The notes under the pieces: generated by a model
The model's input: the letters and a program-made list of their open reading frames with translations, nothing else
Database searches by the model: none
What the model was told of the DNA's origin: nothing
Program-made: the position numbers and the translations under genes
Part shown: positions 7,875 through 16,300 of the stretch, in pieces
Layout of the letters: each line of letters starts with the position of its first letter
Position numbering within the stretch: position 1 is the first letter of the stretch
NCBI GenBank assembly: GCA_030065635.1
Contig: JASJDJ010000002.1
Span: forward strand, 1 to 64,000
Reading direction: 5' to 3'
Length of the DNA: 64,000 bases
From: Xenococcaceae cyanobacterium MO_188.B32
GTDB lineage: Bacteria; Cyanobacteriota; Cyanobacteriia; Cyanobacteriales; Xenococcaceae

Positions 7875-9428
7875 GTGAGGTACACTTCCATCGACAATTC
7901 AAAATCAACAATTCACCAAAGCTCCGTATCTTTACCTTGTCTATTTTGGACATTTTTTAAAATAGGTAGTACTTCATTCGGTGGGCTAATGTCGTTAATT
8001 GCCGTTGTAGAAAATGTAGTAGTTGAAAAAATGAAACTGCTCACCCATGACGACATACTAGATGGCATATCCTTAACAACTTTTCTTCCTGGCCCTATTT
8101 CTACTAATGTAGTAGTTTATGTCGGCTATCGTATCAAAGGAATCTGGGGGGCATTCGTTAGTTTATTTGGTGTAACTTTACCTTCTTTTGTCTTAGTTGT
8201 TGCCTTGGCAATACTCTATTTTAGAGTAGGCGAAATTACTACCATCCATAATATGTTTTTAGGCTTCACTCCTGCTGTTGCAGCTATTATTCTCAATACA
8301 GCATGGCAGATGAGTCGCAAGACACTAACTGAATGGCGTAAAGTAACTATTGCAATTATTGCTGCTTTACTTTTAATCACAGTAGGTGGTGTTTATATTA
8401 CTACATCTATTATCATTGTTTCTGGTGTAATAGGCTGGTTATTTTTGGGTAAATCTTACCCAAAAAAATCTTCCAGAAAAATCTTACTAAATCGCCAGCA
8501 TCATAACAATTTCCAGAATTACTGCTACTTATTGAATTCTTTTCCGTCACATCAACCTTTTTACCTGTATATTTGCGGTCTTTTAGCGGAAAAATTCTCC
8601 AAAACCAACAATATTGCTACGTTAAAGCCCTTTAGTCCACTTAAATCTAAATGGTCTTATCAAAAGGTCAAATTAAATCTGACTGAGCAAAATAATATTA
8701 ATTTAGACAATTATCAAATACTTAATCGATCGAAAAAAATTAGTTTATTTTCTTTATTATCTAGTTTTTTAATTTTTAAGTCTTTTGTTTTGAATAAAAT
8801 ATTAGCGAAAAAGAATCAACTAATTAATAAAAAAAACTTTTTTCTTTCTTTATTTCTGTTGCCTAGTGCATTATTAGCATATTTTGTTTCATCATTAATT
8901 TTTAAAAAATACATTATTATTCAAGTTTTTGTGACATTTGTAACTATCAGTGTCATGTTGTTTGGTGGTGCTTATGTAAGTATTCCTTTAATTCAAGAAA
9001 TTATCGTTCATGACTTAAACTGGTTGACACAACAAGAATTTACTTACGGTCTTGCCGTAGGTCAGATTACACCAGGGCCAATCGTCATTAGTGCTGCTTT
9101 TATCGGTTACAAGGTTGCGAATATATATGGTGCGATCGCTGCTACTTTTGGTGTATTTCTTCCACCATTTCTATTGATGATAGCAGGAGCCAATCTCTTA
9201 GAACTTTTTAAAAAATCGTCTGCAATTCAAGCAGCAATGAACGGCATTAGACCCGCAGTAATTGGTATGATTTTTGTGGCCTTCTGGATCGTCGGTAAGA
9301 CTGCCTCACCAAATTGGGTATCTGCTCTAATTTTTTTTGCTTCTTTATTTGCCCTAGTGCAGTGGCGTGTAAATGTAATCTGGATTATCCCCTGTGTTGG
9401 TTTGGCCAGCATACTTTTATACCATTGA
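7875..9428 (+). CDS. chrA: Chromate transporter (CHR family), two-domain type with long linker
   Basis: 517 residues, GTG start. Two homologous halves each carry the CHR signature: FKIGSTSFGG...TTFLPGPISTNVVVYVGYRIKGIWGA in the first, and FGGAYVSIPLI...GQITPGPIVISAAFIGYKVANIYGA in the second. The halves are separated by an unusual hydrophilic stretch of about 110 residues (roughly 190-300). CHR proteins export chromate by exchange; cyanobacterial members may have other anion substrates. The stop TGA (9426-9428) is the first triplet of element D. Without the insertion the frame would read three more codons (SQR) to TAA, so truncation is slight and function is probably kept. Confidence 0.85.
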   Translation: MRYTSIDNSKSTIHQSSVSLPCLFWTFFKIGSTSFGGLMSLIAVVENVVVEKMKLLTHDDILDGISLTTFLPGPISTNVVVYVGYRIKGIWGAFVSLFGVTLPSFVLVVALAILYFRVGEITTIHNMFLGFTPAVAAIILNTAWQMSRKTLTEWRKVTIAIIAALLLITVGGVYITTSIIIVSGVIGWLFLGKSYPKKSSRKILLNRQHHNNFQNYCYLLNSFPSHQPFYLYICGLLAEKFSKTNNIATLKPFSPLKSKWSYQKVKLNLTEQNNINLDNYQILNRSKKISLFSLLSSFLIFKSFVLNKILAKKNQLINKKNFFLSLFLLPSALLAYFVSSLIFKKYIIIQVFVTFVTISVMLFGGAYVSIPLIQEIIVHDLNWLTQQEFTYGLAVGQITPGPIVISAAFIGYKVANIYGAIAATFGVFLPPFLLMIAGANLLELFKKSSAIQAAMNGIRPAVIGMIFVAFWIVGKTASPNWVSALIFFASLFALVQWRVNVIWIIPCVGLASILLYH

Positions 9429-9965
9429 CATCCTCCCGCCACTAAAGTAGGGGGATTCCTAACCTCACGGTATTTAGGAGTTTCTGCTTCTTATCCTCTT
9501 ATCTAGCCCACTTTGGTTCAAGGGAAATGTTAATTTCTCCCACTGGTACTGACCCTGACAGAACGGTCGTCACGAGTGCCTGGGGTTTCCCCAGGCAACG
9601 CGACCTCACGAATCCACAGACATTTTGTTTTACTTCCACGCTATGCCCTAACGCAGAACGGACATCTCACGTTTCTGAGGTTTCCTCAGAAACCGTGTCC
9701 TCAGGATCTAAAGACTTATTTAGTTTTATTTTCTCTTTCTTAGACTATGTCGCCCCTGTTCTTCAGGTATTTTCTTTTGGTCGAGCATTCTAATTGGGGA
9801 GTTCCCAATTCTGCCTCTCGTGGCACACTTGGGTGCATTGGCATCTATATTGTACAACGTTCAAGATCCTTGCTATATGAAGATTTCACGTCAAAAATGT
9901 AAAGCTATGTCCGTTGACTTATCTCGCTCGTTTTCATCTCTCACTAAAAGTGAGGGTCTTTCCAC
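9426..9965 (-). mobile_element. Element D: 540-bp non-autonomous structured element related to B and C
   Basis: Read on the minus strand it follows GCGA, begins GTGGAAAG (9965-9958) and ends GGGAGGATGTCA (9426). Shared blocks are AATCTTCATATA with AGCAAGG, TTGTACAAT, CGTTCTGTCAGGGT, CTAGATAAG and an end hairpin of CCC(n)GGG type. It has two nested-hairpin modules instead of one: GGACA/TGTCC enclosing GTTTCTGAGG-AAA-CCTCAGAAAC, and GGTCG/CGACC enclosing GCCTGGGG-AAA-CCCCAGGC. It inserted at the very 3' end of chrA. The 88-residue plus-strand frame within it is not protein-like. Confidence 0.72.
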
Positions 9966-10000
9966 TCGCAAAGATAAAGTATGCTGATAGCACTTTGCTC

Positions 10001-11476
10001 TTAGCGTCTTAGTTGAGGTTCAAACTTTTCAAAATCGTAGCCTATGCCTGACTTATTACCAGGTCTTATTCTGACTAATGTTCCTCTCATATTGCGATCG
10101 CCTGAAGGTATAAATGTAATTTTATTGGTCGCTCCCTCAGCATAAAAAGAAGGATTAGCTAATGCTTCTTGTAAGTTTTGACGGCTAGAACCTAATTTAA
10201 GACTGCTCAATAATGCTTTGGTGGCATCGTAAGCCATGGCAGTACGCCAATTAACACTACCACCCCATAGTTTAAGAGCATTTCTAGAAAAATAACTTTG
10301 AGGACTAGCTTCTGGATACCAAGCTACCACTAACACCATGCCATTAACATCGATTTTTCCTTCTTTGAGAGTAGTATAAGTATTCATTGAGTGGTTGCCA
10401 AACAAAGTTAATCTTCCTTGATTAGCTTTAGCAACCTCGATAGCCTGATTGATTTTAAAGATAGATGGCGCTAGTAGTAAAGCATCTGCTCCATCGCTGA
10501 CCGCTCTAGAAGTAACTTGATAAGGATCGAAGTTGGGCGCAGAAAAATCGCATTTAGTTAGGGCAATTTTTCCACCTCGATCGTACAAGGTATAGATAAA
10601 TTCTTCCTTAAAAGAATTGCTTGCTGATGAGTTGGAATCACTGCAAATAGCAATATTAGTTTTACCGGCTGATTTAACAACATATTCAGCCAATTTATCT
10701 GCTAATCCTCTGGTACTGGGGGTTGTACGAAAGATGTAGTTTCCTAATTGGGTTAAATTTTTAGCAGCACTAGTAGGAGAAATCATTACCAAACCGCCCT
10801 GTTGATAAATAGGAGCAGCAGCTACAGATATATTGCTAGCGTTATGTCCAATTACGCCAAGAATTTTTTCATCTTTGACAAATTCAGTGGCAATTTGTCG
10901 GGCTAATTTGGGATTATTATCATCATTAGCAATTTGGACTTTAATAAATCTACCGTTGATACCTCCGCTTTGATTAATTTCTTGTTGCGCTTGAGCTACA
11001 CCACGAAGAATTTCTTTGGCTACATTCAAGTTACCACCGATAGGAACACTTACTCCAATTCTCAGTTCGTTTTTTTGGAGATTGGCGATCGCATTATTGG
11101 CATAAATTAATGCTTCTGGATCGTTGGCATATACTTGCAGAGATGAAAGGAATTGGGTATGAGCAGTGTTGTAGTCCCCATTAGCAAAGGCTATCATCCC
11201 TCCTTGTTTGGTAGGATTATTGTCTGCACTTACTAATATTTTTTCACCCAGACTCAAACGATCTTGAATGTTTATTTGTCTTTTGTTGCTCGAGCTATTG
11301 TTAAATAAACTATTGCTTTTTGCTGTTCGATCGACTTTATCGAGTTTAACTACAGCATTATTATTAGTCTCTTGATTGCTTACCCAAAAAATAAGAGGTC
11401 CAATTAGACTCAATATAATTACGTAAACGAAGAGAACAATGTTTTTTTTCTTAACGTTAACTTTTTGATCCCACAT
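10001..11476 (-). CDS. Periplasmic binding protein of branched-chain amino acid/amide type (Peripla_BP_6)
   Basis: 491 residues. A single hydrophobic segment at residues 12-33 anchors or exports it. Residues about 75-135 have a TPR-like feel (GMIAFANGDYNTAHTQF), then the type I periplasmic-binding fold begins: RIGVSVPIGGNLNVAKEILRGVAQAQQEINQSGGINGRFIKV and VIGHNASNISVAAAPIYQQGGLVMISPTS are typical LivJ/UrtA-like signatures. No permease or ATPase gene is nearby, so it may work with a transporter elsewhere or as a sensor. The membrane anchor and N-terminal extension are shared by a group of cyanobacterial proteins of unknown ligand. Its stop lies 35 bp from element D. Confidence 0.8.
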   Translation of the reverse strand: MWDQKVNVKKKNIVLFVYVIILSLIGPLIFWVSNQETNNNAVVKLDKVDRTAKSNSLFNNSSSNKRQINIQDRLSLGEKILVSADNNPTKQGGMIAFANGDYNTAHTQFLSSLQVYANDPEALIYANNAIANLQKNELRIGVSVPIGGNLNVAKEILRGVAQAQQEINQSGGINGRFIKVQIANDDNNPKLARQIATEFVKDEKILGVIGHNASNISVAAAPIYQQGGLVMISPTSAAKNLTQLGNYIFRTTPSTRGLADKLAEYVVKSAGKTNIAICSDSNSSASNSFKEEFIYTLYDRGGKIALTKCDFSAPNFDPYQVTSRAVSDGADALLLAPSIFKINQAIEVAKANQGRLTLFGNHSMNTYTTLKEGKIDVNGMVLVVAWYPEASPQSYFSRNALKLWGGSVNWRTAMAYDATKALLSSLKLGSSRQNLQEALANPSFYAEGATNKITFIPSGDRNMRGTLVRIRPGNKSGIGYDFEKFEPQLRR

Positions 11477-12001
11477 AGCTTTCTACCCCCATAGAATGCA
11501 GTAACTGCTCTAAATAAATTTATCAATAAAGCATATACTAATGTTAATGTTATCAATCAATACTTTGAGACAACCAAGTTATGTTGACGCGGTCATCTTC
11601 TTAATCTCTTCTTAACATACATTGCCATAGCCTCAAGATATTCCTATAAAAACGCTCTAGAGAGCAACCGTAAATTTACTAAAAATTTACCAAATAAGTA
11701 AATCCTATTTATGTAGTAAATTCCGTGATTATACGGTAAAAAAGTATTAACCTTCCAAGTCGTATATACAACCGCGACAAGCTCTGATTTTAGTTGCGTT
11801 TTATCTCAACTCAATAACTAGCGCAAAATCCTTATGTCTCCGCTCTTAAAATGAGTCTACATCATTTGTTTTCTGACATTCAATCTACAAACTACGAAGG
11901 GATGAATATTATTTGCTCTGAAACTTGTAGATTTAACGATATTCTAGTGCAGAATACGTAAATTATCTGTAATTAATTTAACAAAATTTTAAAGTTTAAT
12001 C
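11477..12001. other. 525-bp intergenic region between divergent genes
   Basis: It separates the divergent binding-protein and amidohydrolase genes. It is AT-rich, with no clear terminator or RNA gene. One 36-codon frame (11851-11961) begins MSLHHLFSD and has no ribosome-binding site or recognisable feature, so I do not call it. Confidence 0.4.
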
Positions 12002-13300
12002 ATGATACCCAAAGTCCCCTCTTACTGGTTGACTAATGCCCATGTACCAATATGCTCGCTCGCGCCCAATAGTTTTAGTTCACAAACACCAGAAGAGTTA
12101 TGTTTAGTCAATATAAAAATAGAACAAGGCACGATCGGTCAAATTCTGCCGAATAGTGTCAGTCTAGACGACGATATTGCCATAAATTTGCAGAAAAGCA
12201 TTGTTTTACCTTGTTTCATTGATGTACATACTCACTTAGATAAAGGCCATATTTGGCAGCGTTCTCCCAATTGCGATGGTACTTTTGCTACTGCCCTGGC
12301 TACAGCGATCGATGATGGACAAAAGTACTGGCAGCCAGAAGATCTTTATCCTCGGATGGAATTTGGGTTAAAATGCAGCTACGCGCATGGTACAAAAGCA
12401 ATTCGCACCCACCTAGATTGTTTCGATCGACAAGCAGATATTAGTTTAGAAGTTTGGCAAACTCTGCGATCGCAATGGATAAATAAAATTACTCTACAGG
12501 CTGTTAGCTTAGTTAGTCTGGACTATTATCAAACTGACGCTGGTGTTGCTTTAGCAGATAAAATTGCTGACATTGGGGGAATTTTGGGTGGGGTTGCTTA
12601 TATGAATCCCGAATTAGATGCTCAACTAGATACAGTATTTAAACTCGCTACAGCCAGAAATTTAGAGCTAGATTTTCATGCCGATGAAAACGGCGATCCT
12701 AATTCTATTTGTCTGCAAAAAATAGCTGAGACAGCTATCAGACATCAATTTACGGGGAAGATTACCTGCGGACACTGTTGTAGTTTAGCCGTTCAGTCAG
12801 CAGAAGTAGTTAAGCAAACGATCGATTTAGTTCGGCAAGCCAAGATCGCTATAGTCAGTTTGCCGATGTGCAATCTTTACTTACAAGACAGACAAGCAAA
12901 TACTACTCCTTATTGGCGAGGAGTGACTAAGGTAAAAGAGTTAAAACAGCACAATATTCCTGTAGCTTTTGCTAGCGATAATTGTCGCGATCCTTTTTAT
13001 GGTTTTGGCGATCACGATGTTTTAGAAGTATTTACTCAAGCTGTCAGAATTGCCCATTTAGATACACCTTACAGTAATTGGATTAACAGTGTTACCCAAA
13101 CACCAGCCGATTTGATGGGATTATCAACAGCAGGAAGAATTGCCGTAGGGTTACCAGCAGATTTAATTATTTTTAAAGCCCGTTATTTTAGCGAGTTATT
13201 ATCTCGTCCCCAAAGCGATCGTCTTGTTTTACGTGGTGGTAAGGAGATCGATACCACTTTACCAGACTACTCAGAATTAGATAATTTAATGATTAAGTAG
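12002..13300 (+). CDS. Cytosine deaminase-like amidohydrolase
   Basis: 432 residues, ATG start. Metal-binding and catalytic motifs of the CodA-type amidohydrolase group appear in order: FIDVHTHLDKGHIW (HxH), LDFHADENGD (His), ITCGHCCSLA (His) and AFASDNCRDPF (the metal Asp of the SDN motif). The small beta-sandwich domain is built from N- and C-terminal parts (LPADLIIFKA near the end). CodA deaminates cytosine to uracil; related enzymes act on isoguanine or other pyrimidine-like rings, so substrate is not certain. It stands alone between a divergent gene and a convergent one. Confidence 0.83.
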   Translation: MIPKVPSYWLTNAHVPICSLAPNSFSSQTPEELCLVNIKIEQGTIGQILPNSVSLDDDIAINLQKSIVLPCFIDVHTHLDKGHIWQRSPNCDGTFATALATAIDDGQKYWQPEDLYPRMEFGLKCSYAHGTKAIRTHLDCFDRQADISLEVWQTLRSQWINKITLQAVSLVSLDYYQTDAGVALADKIADIGGILGGVAYMNPELDAQLDTVFKLATARNLELDFHADENGDPNSICLQKIAETAIRHQFTGKITCGHCCSLAVQSAEVVKQTIDLVRQAKIAIVSLPMCNLYLQDRQANTTPYWRGVTKVKELKQHNIPVAFASDNCRDPFYGFGDHDVLEVFTQAVRIAHLDTPYSNWINSVTQTPADLMGLSTAGRIAVGLPADLIIFKARYFSELLSRPQSDRLVLRGGKEIDTTLPDYSELDNLMIK

Positions 13301-13346
13301 TAAGTAGAAGCCATCCATAATTTAAATCGCGGGTAGTTCACATTCT

Positions 13347-16300
13347 TCAAAAAATAGAATCAGAAAAAGAAGTGAATAGTTCACCTATTTCTAAACCATT
13401 CTTATCGATCTCGGAGTCCGTGACGCTAACTTCTAGTGGCTTTGACCAACCAATCTGAGCATCATTGTCGATGGCGCGAACTTGTAAAATATAGTCTCCA
13501 GGAGCGTCAGGATTCCAGTCAACGTTCCAACCGTCCGAATTATCTCTATCCTCAGAAATTAGTTCATCATTGAGCCAAAACTCTACTCGTTTTATTTGCC
13601 CTAAATAATCCTCCGCCGTTGCTTCTCGCTCAGACCAAGTCACATTGAGATTGTCATCTAACTGTTCTTCAAACAGCCAACCAGGATTGTCTGGAGTACC
13701 AGACAGAATACTGAGAGAACTTTGCTTCCATTCCATGGCAATTGGTCCGCGATTACCCGTATCCGAGGCATTGGCATTGATTGTGACTGTTTCCCCCACA
13801 CTAAAATTTTGACCGGCAGTTAAACCCACAATTTCTGCGGTGGGTGCTTGGTTGATGCTCCGATAGAGAGCAAAATTATCTGGGTCAGTAAAATCGTAAG
13901 CTTGAGAGCTATTGCGATAGACAGTCGGTAAGTCGGTCAGAGGATTGTGAATCATCCGCAAAAAAGAACCATCCGTTCCATTCAGGGTGACATCTCCTTG
14001 GGATAATTGGGAAAGATCGAGTGTCTTCGATTTGACGGCGTTTTTGAAGCTATCGAAGTCTGAGAATACGCCAGGTTGGTTACTATTTCCTTGTTCGCCA
14101 ATTTCGAGGGCAAATCCAGCGTAGTTATCCCCTACTGTGTCAAAAACATACTCTATTTCACTAGCATTTTTAACTCCGTTAGCCTGGGTTCTAAAAACTA
14201 GATTAATTGGTCGCAAAGCAATCCAAGTGTTTTCTAACTGAAAGAACCAAATACCCTCATCTTGAATTACCGTGCCAGTACCTCCTGGTGCTAAAGTTGG
14301 ATCGGGAGCCATAAAGTAGAAAGAGTTACCATCAGCAGGTCTTAACCAGAGAGCCATATTTTGATATTGGGCAATCCGATCCTCAAGGTTTTTAGAGGCT
14401 GCAAGATCGAGGGAACTAGTATTGGCACCAAAAAAATCTACCCCGCGAACAGAATTATCGACAGTTAATTTAAAGGTGGTCACATTCCAAAGTTCTGCCT
14501 GATAATCGCTAGGGGAGTCTGGTGCTACTAAGGTTCCTAGATGATAGGTGTTCCCGTAGTAGTTGGTTTCAAAATATCTTGGTGTATCAATGGCAGGAGT
14601 TTTGGGTTCAGATGGCTTAGAGGCAATGTCTTCTAAATAGGGTGATTTAGTGGCTAAAATCTCTATATGTTTGCTAAAGTCTTTTTGCGCAAGATCGACT
14701 ACAGCTTGAGGTGGTCTGTAACTACTTAAAAGAGCATGAATACTATTGCTCTTGTCAGGATCGGGATCGGATAAGGGTGAGTCGCCAAAATATAAGTGGT
14801 AGAAAGAAGCAGAACCATTAAAGGGAAGCTGAGGTGTAGTATTACGCAGATTTGTCCCCCCAAGACCACCACGGTAATATTTAAGGGCAGCAGCAGTAAA
14901 GTTTTGGTCTAAAGAGGCTTTAGCTGCTTTTTTGATTTTTGCTCCCTCGCCTTCTTCTGGTGCAAAATCATACATATTGAGGTTAGCTGCTGCTGTCCAG
15001 GCAAAATAGTTAGGAGAATCCCATTCTCTGATGCCAGTTTGCCAATTACTGGCTACTCTTTCAAGATAATTTTGGGCATAGCGATCGCGATTAACGGTAT
15101 TACCTGTTTCCTCTGCCATCAGGTAAATAGCTACTTCTCGCATTGCTTCTAAGTTATCGGTATTGCGGATATCAACCCAACTGTTGCGACCACTAGGTGT
15201 CCAGTTTTCTCCACCGACTAACTCTGGGTCTTTATCGGGATTATAAATCGGATTGGGTCGCCATAAAGGATCGCTATAAGCAATTCCCGTCTCCGCATCA
15301 ACCCAGTTATCGTCTACCCAAGTATCTGCCCCTAAATACATGGTATCGGTATAACTAGAGTCGAGATAATCCAGTCCCAAACTCTGACTTAATTGACCAA
15401 AATAAAAATATTTAGTTACCTGAGTTTTGAGAGTAAAGCTAGGGAAATAGTCTACACCTTGAGTTAAAAAAGATAAACTATCTCCACCCACATCGCCAGC
15501 TTGCAGAAAGTTTTTTGCTTGCTCGATCGAGTTACTGTTATTATTGGCAACACCCCAAATATAGGAAAGCATGGCACGGGGATAGGAGCGTTTTTCTTGC
15601 TCGAAAAATCTACCGCCGTAACTTGTCTTGCTTCCTTGTGCTGCAATAACCTGGTTATAACGCTTGATAAATTCGTTTTCCTGCTCCTCTGTCCAGCTTG
15701 TATTCAGAAACTGCTCGGAAACTGGATAGGGAGTAACATATATATATTCTGCTCCGTCAATTTCTTTCTTAAAGAAAAGCTCATTAGCAACAGTAGAACT
15801 AGAACTATAAGAATTATATGCCACTACATCTACTAGCCGTCCACCACCAGTAGCAAAGCCCACTTCCACCTTGCCAAAATCATTTAGGTTCAAGCCTGGG
15901 GCGAAAGTAGCAATGGGAGTCAATTCAGTCGAACTAAATCCATTCAAGTCCAGATCGAGCCATTGCTGAGTATTACCTACTGTCTGCATCCACCAATTAC
16001 CGTTATTAATTGGTTTAACAGAATTAGCAACTTGTCCGCGAATTATCCAAGCATTTAAAGCTTGACCTTTAGTATTGACCAATAGTTCACCAGTTTGTCG
16101 ATTATAGGCAAAAATTGGTTCTTCTTCACTGCCATTAGGAATAATATAGTCATTATTTAAGGCTGAGTCGGGATTATAAGTATAAACAGATTGACTTTCC
16201 GCAAAATTAGGGTCGTGAATTTGACCGAGGTAAAGCTGCAACTGCGCTAAATCATCGCGATCGATATCACCATCATTATCTGCGTCTCCAGTCTGCATAG

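Noticed and set aside
9527-9793. 88-residue plus-strand frame inside element D
   Set aside because: It covers the hairpin modules; composition follows the palindromes.
11851-11961. 36-residue frame in the 11.5-12.0 kb gap
   Set aside because: No SD, no conserved feature, and the region is too AT-rich to trust.
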